Positions 1-9,697 of a DNA stretch of 32,510 nucleotides are shown in pieces. Each line of letters opens with the position of its first letter. Position 1 is the stretch's first letter. The notes under the pieces are model-generated. The model did not search any database, had not been told where the DNA came from, and saw only the letters and a list, made by a program, of their open reading frames with translations. The stretch lies in the NCBI GenBank assembly GCA_903907835.1, contig CAIVPQ010000179.1, forward strand, positions 1-32,510, read 5' to 3'. Source of the DNA: an uncultured Actinomycetes bacterium. Its GTDB lineage: Bacteria; Actinomycetota; Actinomycetes; S36-B12; UBA5976. The translations under genes and the position numbers were made by a program.

Positions 1-1093
1 GCAACACTTGGCATACATATCCACGCGCGATGCTGTGTCTTTTCTGCAAACACCAGCTTGGGGAAATGTAAAGCAACAATGGCGCCCCGAGAGTTTGGGG
101 TGGTTCCAGGGTGAAGAACTTGTCGGCGCCGGCTTAGTTCTCTTGCGCAAAGTTCCAAAGATAAGTCGTTACTTGGCATATCTGCCTGAAGGTCCGGACC
201 TGAATTGGGAAAATAGCAAAGATGTGCGTGAAGCGCTTGCCGCTTTAGTTAAGTACGGAAAATCCATCGGAGTATTCCAATTCAAGATCGGTCCACATGC
301 TTGGACTAGGCGTTGGTCTGCTGATTCCCTCAAAGAGGCAATCAGTGAAGGTGAGGCAAAATCAATAACTCAAGTGAACGCCACCCATACCAATAGAGCT
401 GGTGTGGAACTAGTTGAACTACTTCGAAATTTGGGTTGGTCTCAAAATGCCGCAGATGGAACTGGTTTTGGAGACTACCAACCGCGCTTTGTGTTTCAAC
501 TTCAACTGGCAAATCGCACAAGCGAAGAGTTGTTGAGTAACTTCAATCAACAATGGCGCCGCAATATTCGTAAAGCGGAGAAAGAGCGAGTCGCTATAAC
601 AGTAGGTAACCGAGAATCATTACCAGCGTTCCATGATTGCTATACCGAAACTGCGGTGCGCGATAAATTCACTCCGAGGTCATTGAGCTACTTTGAAAAA
701 ATGTGGGATGTAATGAGGCAAGAGGCGCCAGAGCGTATTGCAGTCTATGTCGCAACGCATCCAGATCACGAAGGGGCGGTCGCCGCCACCACGATGACTC
801 GAGTTGGAAACCATGCTTGGTATTCATATGGCGCATCAACAACTGCTGCGCGAGATCTTCGTCCTAGCAACGCAATTCAATGGGCAATGATTAGCGATGC
901 GCTTGAGTCCGGAGCCGAGGTATATGACATGCGTGGTATCTCGGACACACTTGACCCGCAAAGCCACTTATTTGGACTTATTCAGTTCAAACTTGGTACG
1001 GGCGGCTACGCTCAAGAATATGTTGGTGAGTGGGACTTTGTTATCTCGCCAATTTTGGCTAAAGCTTTCAATTTGTACATGGCAAGGCGGTAA
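1..1093 (+). CDS. FemA/FemB-like peptidoglycan bridge aminoacyltransferase (5' end probably outside the window)
   Basis: Protein has the actinobacterial FemX/FemAB-like N-terminal motif SFLQTPAWGNVKQQWRPESLGW and a GNAT-like C-terminal half (WYSYGAS...NAIQWAMI..A...G...YDMRGI). ORF track starts at a TTG at nt 8 right at the window edge, so the true start is likely upstream. Confidence 0.85.
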   Translation, partial: QHLAYISTRDAVSFLQTPAWGNVKQQWRPESLGWFQGEELVGAGLVLLRKVPKISRYLAYLPEGPDLNWENSKDVREALAALVKYGKSIGVFQFKIGPHAWTRRWSADSLKEAISEGEAKSITQVNATHTNRAGVELVELLRNLGWSQNAADGTGFGDYQPRFVFQLQLANRTSEELLSNFNQQWRRNIRKAEKERVAITVGNRESLPAFHDCYTETAVRDKFTPRSLSYFEKMWDVMRQEAPERIAVYVATHPDHEGAVAATTMTRVGNHAWYSYGASTTAARDLRPSNAIQWAMISDALESGAEVYDMRGISDTLDPQSHLFGLIQFKLGTGGYAQEYVGEWDFVISPILAKAFNLYMARR

Positions 1094-1099
1094 ATAAAT

Positions 1100-2233
1100 A
1101 TGACTTTTGCGCTAACAGTTGATGCTCACATATTTCGCGAGCACCTGAATAGAATCAGCAGCAATTACAAACTTGTAGGTGCCGCAGTAGTTCCAGTAGT
1201 AAAGGGCAATGGTTACGGCTTTGGTCGAGAACTTTTGATCCGCGAAGCAAACCTTCTTGGAGCAGCACAGATTGCCGTGGCCAATGTTTGGGAATTGGCA
1301 AGCGCTTTAACCCAAACATCTGGTCAAGTGCTAGTCCTTGAACCGTTTAATCCAGCAGATCGGCTTGCCGTTGGGCAATGGGAGTTGGCCCTGCGCGCCA
1401 ATGCTGATCGTGTCATTGCCATTCTGAGCAACAACGTAATAGTTGAAGCACAAAACATCGGGATTAAGAAGATCCTCTTAGATGGGGCAACTTCAATGCA
1501 CAGATTCGGTATGGCTCGTCACGAGATGGCCAGCTTAATTCGTGACAATGAATCGAAAATAGAAATTGTTGGGTTAAGTCTGCATTCCCCGATAGCTGAG
1601 CCAGTTGTTACCCATTTTGCTGCCCTGGAAATGACGGCAGGGATCAATACCCAAAGCACAACAAATCGCGTCCTGGAAATACTCGCTTGGTTAGCCAGTT
1701 ACCAAGCCATGGCCAAAGAAAATTCACTCCCGCTAAGAGCAAGCCTGAGTCATCTAACCAGCCAAGATATCAAAACAATTAAATCTGCTTATCCAGACTT
1801 TGCAATAGACATGCGAACCGGAACACAACTGTGGCTTGGCTGCCCGAAGGCATTACATGCGACTGGTGATGTGCTGGCAATTCATGAGATCACAAAATCG
1901 ACTCATGTTGGTTATCGTCAAATCGAAAGTACGAGCAATCAAAGACTTCTTGTAGTCAGCGGTGGTACCGCGCATGGTGTGGCTCTTGCCGCACCTGCTG
2001 ATCGTTCCACACTTCGCAAAAAAGGGATCGCGCTTGCTGAAGGTATCAATGAGGTCCGAGGAAAGGTCCGCTCACCATTTACAAGGGGTGGAGATAGTTT
2101 CATTTTTGCCGAGCCACCACACATGCATGTTTCATTACTCTGGACAAATAGTCTTTCAATAAATGTCGGCGACAAACTCGATTGCATCGTGCGAAATACC
2201 ACCGCGAATTTTGATGTGGTTGTTGGTCTTTAG
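1100..2233 (+). CDS. Divergent alanine racemase family (fold type III PLP) protein
   Basis: VVPVVKGNGYGFG matches the PLP-lysine motif VVKxxAYGHG with His replaced by Phe; LDGATSMHRFGM resembles the vDTGMxRxG region; HVGYRQ resembles the C-terminal-domain VGYG motif. The C-terminal YEILxxxxxRxxR motif is not recognisable. Confidence 0.75.
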   Translation: MTFALTVDAHIFREHLNRISSNYKLVGAAVVPVVKGNGYGFGRELLIREANLLGAAQIAVANVWELASALTQTSGQVLVLEPFNPADRLAVGQWELALRANADRVIAILSNNVIVEAQNIGIKKILLDGATSMHRFGMARHEMASLIRDNESKIEIVGLSLHSPIAEPVVTHFAALEMTAGINTQSTTNRVLEILAWLASYQAMAKENSLPLRASLSHLTSQDIKTIKSAYPDFAIDMRTGTQLWLGCPKALHATGDVLAIHEITKSTHVGYRQIESTSNQRLLVVSGGTAHGVALAAPADRSTLRKKGIALAEGINEVRGKVRSPFTRGGDSFIFAEPPHMHVSLLWTNSLSINVGDKLDCIVRNTTANFDVVVGL

Positions 2234-2236
2234 TTT

Positions 2237-4432
2237 TTAAAGCGGGCTATTGCTCACCTGAACCAGCACCGAACTACCAATCGCTACCTGAGTTCCAGAA
2301 GCAGCAGCTTGGCTGACGACATAAAGAGGCAGCGTTAAGTCAACGGTCTCATCAATGGGGACTTCACTCAGGGTCAAACCGGCATTTGCTGCATTTGTTC
2401 GGGCAGTCTCAATATCACCAATCAGATTGGGGACTGACGCTGTTGGTTGATTTGTCGGACTGGCCGACTTACTTGGCTTTGGCTTGGTAGACGCAGACTT
2501 AGAAGGCGTGACACTCGTTGATGCACTTGGCGAAGGCGCCCATCCACTTGGTTGGTTTGGTGGCAGTGGCGGGAACTTTGTGATCGGCATGTCCTTTAAG
2601 GCGCCTTGCATATAGGCGGTCCAAATTCGACAAGGGAATGAACCACCATAAACAGTTTCCATTCCACCAGTGCCACGCAAAGTCATTGGTTGACCGTTGG
2701 CATCGTCTTTAACTAACATCACGGCCGTGGCAAACTCTGGAGTAAATCCAGCGAACCAAGAGGACATGTTGTCGTTTGTGGTACCCGTTTTACCGGCGGC
2801 TGGCCGACCGAGCACTCGGGCAGGTGTACCAGTTCCATAGTTAACAACTTGCTGCAACGCGTAACTAACAGAATCGGAAATTCTTTGGGTGAACGCTTTT
2901 GTCTTTTCCGGAGTTAACGTGAAAATTTCTTCACCCATTGGCGAGGTAATTGAACGAATGTATGAAGGTTTAACTTGAATCCCACGGGCAGCAAAGGTGG
3001 CATAGCTTGCCGCGATGTCGATTACTTTTGGACTTGCAGTTCCAAGAGTGAACGTTAAGTTCGGCACAAGTCCCACGGTGTCGCTGGGAATACCAGCTCG
3101 AATTGCTGCTTGCTTAACAACCTCTGGGCCAACTTTGTCTGCTACCTGAACGAATGCAGTATTTACTGATTGTTCTGTCGCGCGCAGCAGTGAAATTCGC
3201 GAACCGAAAGAAGAGTTGGAATAGTTTGTGACCCGGTAGGTGCCAACTCGAGTTCCATTTATCCCACTGAAAGAATCGCCGAGCGTTATTTTATTCTCGA
3301 GTGCGGCCGCCAAGGTGAATGCTTTGAAAGTAGAGCCAGCTTGGCCGATGGCTTGAGTTGCATTATTTAGTTGGTCTTTTAGAAAATCTTTTCCGCCATA
3401 GAGCGCAACAACTTCACCGGTGCCAGGTCTCACTGAAGCAAGGCCAATGCGCAAACCCTCGGTTCCACTCTTCGGACCTTGCGCATTGACTGCAGCAACC
3501 GCGGCAGCCTGAGCACGCCGATTGAAAGTAGTTACAACACGATATCCGGCGCGGTTGATTTCATTTTCTGTGATGCCTTGTGCGAGTAAAGCCTTGCGAG
3601 TTTGTTCGACTAAATATCCGCGCGTGCCACCATAAGTATCTCTTTGATTGAATGGATTTATGCTGGGGAACTTCATGTCGTTACGCTCCGCAGAATCAAG
3701 CCAATCTTGCTTGACCATTCCATCGAGAACGTAGTTCCAGCGTTCAGTGAGCCCTGTGACATTAGTTTCTGGTGCAAGCCCATTAGGGGCTTGTACTAAA
3801 GCGGCTAACACAGCAGCTTGTTCCACCGAAAGTTTGTAAATGGACTTGCCGAAGTAGGCGGTAGATGCACTTTCAATTCCATAAGCGCCTCTTCCGAAGT
3901 AAATGGTATTTAGATAACGCTCAAGAATTTTGTCTTTACTTATTGTGGTTTCAAGTTTGATTGATAGTAAGAGCTCTTTTATTTTGCGCACGATTGTGCG
4001 GTCTTGGGTTAGGTAAGCGTTCTTAGAATATTGTTGAGTGATTGTTGATCCGCCTTGTGTGGAAGAACCACCAGCATTATTAAGAATGGCTCGACCGATT
4101 GCTCTCGGCGAGAAACCACCGTGATCAAAGAATTCGCGATCTTCGGCAGAAAGTACAACGCGCTGTGCAAATAGCGGAACTTGATCGATGGTTACCGCAA
4201 CTCGGTTAGCTTCCCCTAGACGAGCCATTTCGGTGAAGCCATCATCAAAATAAAGAATTGTTGCTTGGGCCTTGGAAAGTTCACTAGGTTCTGGAATACG
4301 AATGAACCTCACCGCAAGTGCCAATGAAATAAACAGCACAAAAGCACCAATTAAACCCAACAATATAAATTGTTTAAAAGATGGAATCCATCTCTTGAAT
4401 CCAGTGCGGTTACGTCTTGGGTAATTAAACAT
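2237..4432 (-). CDS. Class A penicillin-binding protein (transglycosylase/transpeptidase) with C-terminal PASTA domain
   Basis: N-terminal TM; GT51 motifs EDREFFDHGGFSPRAIGRAI, GGSTITQQYSKN; transpeptidase motifs STFK, SVN, KTGT; Ser/Pro/Lys-rich linker then a PASTA-like domain (VPNLIGDIETARTNAANAGLTLS). Confidence 0.95.
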   Translation of the reverse strand: MFNYPRRNRTGFKRWIPSFKQFILLGLIGAFVLFISLALAVRFIRIPEPSELSKAQATILYFDDGFTEMARLGEANRVAVTIDQVPLFAQRVVLSAEDREFFDHGGFSPRAIGRAILNNAGGSSTQGGSTITQQYSKNAYLTQDRTIVRKIKELLLSIKLETTISKDKILERYLNTIYFGRGAYGIESASTAYFGKSIYKLSVEQAAVLAALVQAPNGLAPETNVTGLTERWNYVLDGMVKQDWLDSAERNDMKFPSINPFNQRDTYGGTRGYLVEQTRKALLAQGITENEINRAGYRVVTTFNRRAQAAAVAAVNAQGPKSGTEGLRIGLASVRPGTGEVVALYGGKDFLKDQLNNATQAIGQAGSTFKAFTLAAALENKITLGDSFSGINGTRVGTYRVTNYSNSSFGSRISLLRATEQSVNTAFVQVADKVGPEVVKQAAIRAGIPSDTVGLVPNLTFTLGTASPKVIDIAASYATFAARGIQVKPSYIRSITSPMGEEIFTLTPEKTKAFTQRISDSVSYALQQVVNYGTGTPARVLGRPAAGKTGTTNDNMSSWFAGFTPEFATAVMLVKDDANGQPMTLRGTGGMETVYGGSFPCRIWTAYMQGALKDMPITKFPPLPPNQPSGWAPSPSASTSVTPSKSASTKPKPSKSASPTNQPTASVPNLIGDIETARTNAANAGLTLSEVPIDETVDLTLPLYVVSQAAASGTQVAIGSSVLVQVSNSPL

Positions 4433-4436
4433 TTAC

Positions 4437-4934
4437 CTATTCCAAAATATCGCGTGGTTTGCGGGGCGGTGTTCGTGGTTTGCCGTCACCTAGAACATAC
4501 GACATAAATAGGTGGTTCCAATGACATGACTTACACACTTCGACAACATAAACCCGAAAATGCCCATATTCGTTAGCCATGATGGCTACATCCTGGGAAC
4601 TATTAACGTGTCCTGAGCGAAAACCTAAGTCATCGCCGAATGTGTAAGTCACATGCACTAACTCACTACGTGAACACATTGGACACAATCTTTCGGTCTG
4701 CTCACCATGGTGTTTGGCAGCCCGCAAGAGATATGGGTCAGCATCACACACTTCTTCGCGGGCAAGTGCATCAACTTTCATGTGTTCGATGATTGAACGA
4801 CGAGCCAAGACGTAGTCAATGACATGTCTAGGTCGGGCAGGATCTGCTACATCCTCAGCGGGATGCGGCACTGGCCGGGCAGGTTCGAGTGACATTCCCA
4901 TGATCCGGGACCCTCTAATTGCGTCGCTAGCCAC
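4437..4934 (-). CDS. DUF5318-family protein
   Basis: CPMC...CKSCHWNH cysteine pairs and position directly upstream of the PBP gene, as in other actinobacteria; start is probably an internal Met (MSLEPARP, ~4895). Confidence 0.7.
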   Translation of the reverse strand: MASDAIRGSRIMGMSLEPARPVPHPAEDVADPARPRHVIDYVLARRSIIEHMKVDALAREEVCDADPYLLRAAKHHGEQTERLCPMCSRSELVHVTYTFGDDLGFRSGHVNSSQDVAIMANEYGHFRVYVVEVCKSCHWNHLFMSYVLGDGKPRTPPRKPRDILE

Positions 4935-5011
4935 CCGATAACTCTACGCCGAGGGACAAATCCGATAAAAACTGGCATTTTGGCGTGTTGAGACGCATCA
5001 TGTATCTTTGA

Positions 5012-5032
5012 GATGTATCATTTAGATACATC
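5012..5032. promoter_or_regulatory. Putative PadR operator, perfect inverted repeat GATGTATC-ATTTA-GATACATC
   Basis: Perfect 8-bp arms with ATGTAT/ATACAT core typical of PadR operators, immediately upstream of the padR gene; an additional half-site CATGTATC lies just upstream (~5000-5006). Confidence 0.75.
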
Positions 5033-5048
5033 AGAAAAAGGATTATTC

Positions 5049-5708
5049 ATGGCTAAGAGATCTGCGGCGTTAGAGCTTGCAATCCTTGGTGTGCTCGCAG
5101 CAAATCCACTGCATGGCTACGAATTACGTAAACGCCTTATTTCAGTGCTTGGTTTATTCAGCACAATTTCCTACGGGGCCTTGTATCCGACTCTTAAGGG
5201 CTTAGTTTCCCGTGGATTTTTAGTTGAGCAAGATGAAAATCCAAGTGCTAAGTATCCCAAGCGCACTCGCATTGTTTATGCCCTAACTGACCTTGGTCGA
5301 TCTCATTTCGAGGCCTTGGTAGCTGATAGTGGCCCCACTGCTTGGGAAGATGAGTCCTTTGCGATTCACATGTCATTTTTTGGCCAAACTAAGGCTGATA
5401 CTCGAATACACATTTTGCAAGGTCGCCGTAGCCGAGTTGAAGAGCGACTCGACTTACTGCAAACCAACCTCGCAAAAGGGCGTGAGCGTCTAGATGCATA
5501 CACCCTTGAATTACAACAACATGGCCTTGATGCACTTGTTCGTGAAGTGCGCTGGCTCAATGAGTTAATTTCTCGCGAAGAATCTGGTGGCATCAATGCA
5601 ACTAGTTCAACTTCACCAACTGCTGTACTGAATGGTTCAGTTGAGCAGAAAAATCAAGATGAATACCCAATTAATAATTCACTAAATCTTCAGGAGGCTC
5701 CACAGTGA
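5049..5708 (+). CDS. PadR family transcriptional regulator
   Basis: [30 protein letters not shown] is the PadR winged-helix N-terminus. ORF track start 5013 lies inside the palindrome; ATG 5049 follows an AAAAAGGA ribosome-binding-like sequence. Confidence 0.9.
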   Translation: MAKRSAALELAILGVLAANPLHGYELRKRLISVLGLFSTISYGALYPTLKGLVSRGFLVEQDENPSAKYPKRTRIVYALTDLGRSHFEALVADSGPTAWEDESFAIHMSFFGQTKADTRIHILQGRRSRVEERLDLLQTNLAKGRERLDAYTLELQQHGLDALVREVRWLNELISREESGGINATSSTSPTAVLNGSVEQKNQDEYPINNSLNLQEAPQ

Positions 5709-6784
5709 ATCCGATTAGAGTAGCCATAGTTGGCGTAGGTAACTGCGCGTCCTCACTAGTCCAAGGTGTGGAGTACTACAAGGATGCAGATCCAACTTCA
5801 TCCGTACCTGGTCTTATGCATGTTAACTTCGGCCAGTACCACATCAGTGATGTTCAATTCGTTGCTGCATTTGATGTTGATTCCAAGAAGGTTGGCCAGG
5901 ATCTTTCTGATGCAATCTTTGCAAGCGAAAATAACACCATCAAATTCTCAGACGTGCCACCTACTGGCATAACGGTTCAGCGTGGCCAGACCCTTGATGG
6001 TCTTGGTAAGTACTACCGCGAAATGGTAGTTGAATCAGATGAGACTCCAGTTGATGTTGTCCAGACGCTCAAGGATGCCAAGGTTGATGTTCTTGTTTGT
6101 TACCTACCCGTAGGTTCCGAGCAAGCAGCTAAGTTCTATGCACAGTGCGCAATCGATGCTGGAGTTGGCTTTGTTAATGCACTTCCGGTCTTCATTGCCA
6201 GCACAAAGGAATGGGCTGACAAGTTCACTGCTGCAGGTGTGCCAATCGTGGGCGATGACATCAAGAGCCAGGTCGGTGCCACTATCACTCACCGTGTACT
6301 AGCGAAACTATTCGAAGACCGTGGTGTGATTGTTGATCGCACCTACCAACTTAATGTTGGTGGAAACATGGACTTCAAGAACATGCTCGAGCGCGAACGC
6401 CTAGAGTCAAAGAAAATCTCAAAGACCCAATCTGTAACTTCACAGTTGCAGCACGACCTTGGTGCACGCAATGTTCACATTGGTCCAAGTGACTATGTTG
6501 CGTGGCTTGATGATCGTAAATGGGCGTTCATCCGACTTGAGGGTCGTGCTTTCGGCGATGTTCCATTGAACTTGGAATACAAGCTTGAGGTTTGGGATTC
6601 ACCGAACTCTGCTGGCGTAATCATCGATGCAATTCGCGCCTGCAAGATTGCTTTGGATCGTGGCGTTGGCGGACCGATTCTTTCCGCATCAAGCTACTTC
6701 ATGAAGAGCCCACCAGTTCAGTATGACGACGCAAAGTGCAAGCAAGAAGTTGAAGATTTCATCAACGATGTTGTCACTGCCTAA
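5705..6784 (+). CDS. ino1: Inositol-3-phosphate synthase
   Basis: [68 protein letters not shown] motifs; GTG start overlaps the padR stop. Confidence 0.95.
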   Translation: MNPIRVAIVGVGNCASSLVQGVEYYKDADPTSSVPGLMHVNFGQYHISDVQFVAAFDVDSKKVGQDLSDAIFASENNTIKFSDVPPTGITVQRGQTLDGLGKYYREMVVESDETPVDVVQTLKDAKVDVLVCYLPVGSEQAAKFYAQCAIDAGVGFVNALPVFIASTKEWADKFTAAGVPIVGDDIKSQVGATITHRVLAKLFEDRGVIVDRTYQLNVGGNMDFKNMLERERLESKKISKTQSVTSQLQHDLGARNVHIGPSDYVAWLDDRKWAFIRLEGRAFGDVPLNLEYKLEVWDSPNSAGVIIDAIRACKIALDRGVGGPILSASSYFMKSPPVQYDDAKCKQEVEDFINDVVTA

Positions 6785-6797
6785 TTGCTAGTTTTTA

Positions 6798-6829
6798 AAA
6801 TGGGGCCATCGGATTCGGTGGCCCCATTT
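6798..6829. terminator. Strong hairpin terminator downstream of ino1
   Basis: AAATGGGGCCA...TGGCCCCATTT, perfect 11-bp arms separated by 10 nt. Confidence 0.85.
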
Positions 6830-6872
6830 GCATGCCCAAGTAAAAAATTTATGAATTACCGATAATCTCTAA

Positions 6873-8195
6873 GTGATGACAAAAGTGCGATTTGTTGAAA
6901 TCTTTCGTCCGGTAAATGCCAGACGCCTTCTAATCACGCGCATGCTTGGTCAGGGTGGCGATGGTTTGCTCCAAACGGCACTAGCAACATTCGTACTTTT
7001 TTCTCCTGCTCGCCAAGCAGACCCCATGAAAATAACCATGGTTTTTGCGCTGTTGCTGATGCCTTACTCGCTAATTGGCCCATTCGTTGGTGTGTTTATC
7101 GACAAGTGGTCGCGGCGCAAAATTTTAGTTCGAGCTAATCTCATTCGCGTTGCTGCAATGGGTTTAATCGCATTAAGTGTCGCTGGGCATTCAGCCAGTG
7201 GAATTTTGGCGGTCTTAGTTTTGGTTTGTTTGGGTGTAAATCGATTTGCCCTATCAACTCTTTCTGCATCATTACCCCACGTGGTCAAGCGAGAATTACT
7301 CGTAGCCGGCAATGCAATCTTTCCAACTATGGGAACGGCAGGTGCCTCACTAGCTGCAGCAACCGGCTTAGGGTTACAACATCTTTTTGGCAACACTGAT
7401 GCCGTTAATGCTTCATTAATTTTGCTAGCAGGGGGGTTAACCCTGGGAGCATCAAGTATTGCGAGCAGAGTTTCGCCACACAATATTTTGGGTCCGCATG
7501 CGGAAACCCCAGAAGTGCGTAAAGAATTCCGCAATCTTTTCGTTGGCTTCGTGCGTGGTGGGCAAATCATTCTTTCTACTCCCCGAGTACTACTAAGTGT
7601 TGGAAGTGTGACAATTCTGCGATGCGCCTTTGGGGGAATCACCATGCAGACATTGCTGCTTTCACGCCAGGTGTGGAACAGCCAAAGCGATACCAGTTCT
7701 GCATTGCGCGACTTTGGCATCATCGCTGCTTTAGCTGCGGTGGGTTCTTTCTGCGGAGCATTCACAACGGGTGCACTCTTGCAAAAGCAAAATAAGTTTC
7801 TATCTGATTCCGCGCAAAGTCAACGAAGATTACTTTTGCGAATAACTTTTGTCGTGGCGCTCAGCGCTGGAATTTTATGTTCTGCTGGATTTTATTTTGG
7901 TACCCACATTTGGATGTACCTAGCTGCGTTCAACATTGGGCTATTGAGTCAATTGGTTAAGGTAAATGCCGATACTGCAATCCAGCAAGAAGTAGACGAT
8001 CTACATCGAGGACGCGTATTCGCGATATTTGACATGCTCATAAATTTTGCAATTGTTTTGGGAGTCGCGGTATTTGGAGTTCTGGGCAGTTCGCCCACAC
8101 ATTCCGCATTGAGCACATTTGTTATCGGTGCGTTGCTCGGCGCCACGGCTTGGCTGGTTTTAAAAATTCTGCGCCTAACACCCAAAGCGGATTAA
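6873..8195 (+). CDS. MFS transporter
   Basis: Multi-TM protein with MFS loop motif GPFVGVFIDKWSRRKILV. Confidence 0.85.
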   Translation: MMTKVRFVEIFRPVNARRLLITRMLGQGGDGLLQTALATFVLFSPARQADPMKITMVFALLLMPYSLIGPFVGVFIDKWSRRKILVRANLIRVAAMGLIALSVAGHSASGILAVLVLVCLGVNRFALSTLSASLPHVVKRELLVAGNAIFPTMGTAGASLAAATGLGLQHLFGNTDAVNASLILLAGGLTLGASSIASRVSPHNILGPHAETPEVRKEFRNLFVGFVRGGQIILSTPRVLLSVGSVTILRCAFGGITMQTLLLSRQVWNSQSDTSSALRDFGIIAALAAVGSFCGAFTTGALLQKQNKFLSDSAQSQRRLLLRITFVVALSAGILCSAGFYFGTHIWMYLAAFNIGLLSQLVKVNADTAIQQEVDDLHRGRVFAIFDMLINFAIVLGVAVFGVLGSSPTHSALSTFVIGALLGATAWLVLKILRLTPKAD

Positions 8196-9637
8196 TCCGC
8201 CTGCGCATTCCACCATGTTTTCAAGTGATCGACCGCTTGCTCGTAAGTCATCGGACCTTCATCTAATCGAACATCAAGCATGTGTTTGTATGCCTTGCCG
8301 ACAATAGGGCCTGCTGGCAGTGCCAAGATTTCCATGATTTGGTTACCATCAAGATCTGGTCGGATTGAATTCAATTCTTCTTGACTAGCTAAAACTGCAA
8401 TTCGTTCTTCTAGGTCATCATATGTTGCTGCCAGAATCATGGCTCGGCGTTGATTTCGCGTTGTGCAATCGGCTCTAGTTAGTTTGTGTAGACGCACTAA
8501 CTGATCGCCAGCATCACGAACATATCGGCGGACTGCAGCGTCAGTCCATTGACCTTGACCGTAGCCATGGAAACGCAAATGCAACTCAATGAGTTGCGTG
8601 ACTTGGTCAACGATTACCCCGGGGTAACGCAATGCCATCATCCTCTTGCGCGCGATTTTTGCGCCAACCACTTCATGGTGATGGAAACTCACGCCGCCAC
8701 CTTGTTCAAAACGTCTCGTCTTTGGTTTACCGATGTCATGCAATAAGGCTGCAAGACGTAATACCAAATCAGGTTCCATAACTGGCGAATGAGTCGATTC
8801 CAATTCAATGGCTTGCTTTAAAACTATGAGGCTGTGTTCGTAAACATCCTTATGGCGATGATGCTCATCAATTTCTAGTTGCAATGCCGGTAGCTCGGGC
8901 ATAATCCGATCCGCGATTTTAGTTCCTTCAAGGATTTCCAAACCCAATAACGGGAATTGGCCCATCAATAACTTATTCAACTCATCGCGAATACGTTCGG
9001 CTGAAACTATGTCAATGCGATCTGCCATCTCAGTTGCAGCGATTACTACATCAGCAACTAGAGCGAAGCCAAGCTGGCTAGCAAATCTGGCTGCGCGCAT
9101 CATTCGAAGTGGGTCATCCGAAAATGAGAGTTCGGCCGCACGTGGAGTTCTAATGACCTTTTTTAACAAATCGTTGATTCCGCCGAATGGGTCCACAAAC
9201 TCAAGTTGTGGCAAGCGAACCGCCATGGCATTTATCGTGAAATCGCGGCGAACTAAGTCCTCAAGTAAGTCTGTACCAAATGCGACCTGTGGTTTGCGAC
9301 TATCTTCTTCATATTTTTCCGCACGATAGGTTGTGATTTCCATTTCGGTGTCACCGCGGCGAACGCCTACCGTGCCGAATTCAATTCCAACATCCCAAAC
9401 ACTATCGGCCCAGGGCTTTGCCACAGCAATAATCTCTTCAGGAGTCGCATTAGTAGTGAAGTCCAGGTCGCAGATTTCGCGACCAAGTAATAAATCTCGA
9501 ACTGGTCCGCCGACGATTGCGAATTCAAATCCGGCCGACTCGAACTTTGTTGCAATGCTCAAGACATCAGACATCTCACGCAAAGCAGACATTACAACAT
9601 GCGTTGCGATGGATTCTGGGCTCGGTTTTTCATTCAT
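8192..9637 (-). CDS. cca: CCA tRNA nucleotidyltransferase (HD domain)
   Basis: FAIVGGPVRDLLLGREICDLDFTT nucleotidyltransferase motif, RRDFTINAMA, HD motif LLHDIGKPKT. Start may be an internal Met (MSALREM, ~9592). Confidence 0.93.
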   Translation of the reverse strand: MNEKPSPESIATHVVMSALREMSDVLSIATKFESAGFEFAIVGGPVRDLLLGREICDLDFTTNATPEEIIAVAKPWADSVWDVGIEFGTVGVRRGDTEMEITTYRAEKYEEDSRKPQVAFGTDLLEDLVRRDFTINAMAVRLPQLEFVDPFGGINDLLKKVIRTPRAAELSFSDDPLRMMRAARFASQLGFALVADVVIAATEMADRIDIVSAERIRDELNKLLMGQFPLLGLEILEGTKIADRIMPELPALQLEIDEHHRHKDVYEHSLIVLKQAIELESTHSPVMEPDLVLRLAALLHDIGKPKTRRFEQGGGVSFHHHEVVGAKIARKRMMALRYPGVIVDQVTQLIELHLRFHGYGQGQWTDAAVRRYVRDAGDQLVRLHKLTRADCTTRNQRRAMILAATYDDLEERIAVLASQEELNSIRPDLDGNQIMEILALPAGPIVGKAYKHMLDVRLDEGPMTYEQAVDHLKTWWNAQAD

Positions 9638-9697
9638 GACTTTCCTAGCCTAGATGTAATAACAGGAACTGCGTGGTTGCCCAAGTATTCTTGGAAA

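Noticed and set aside
7064-7765. 233-aa minus-strand ORF opposite the MFS gene
   Set aside because: Antisense to a clear transporter; low-complexity, basic composition with no recognisable motif. A by-product of coding bias.
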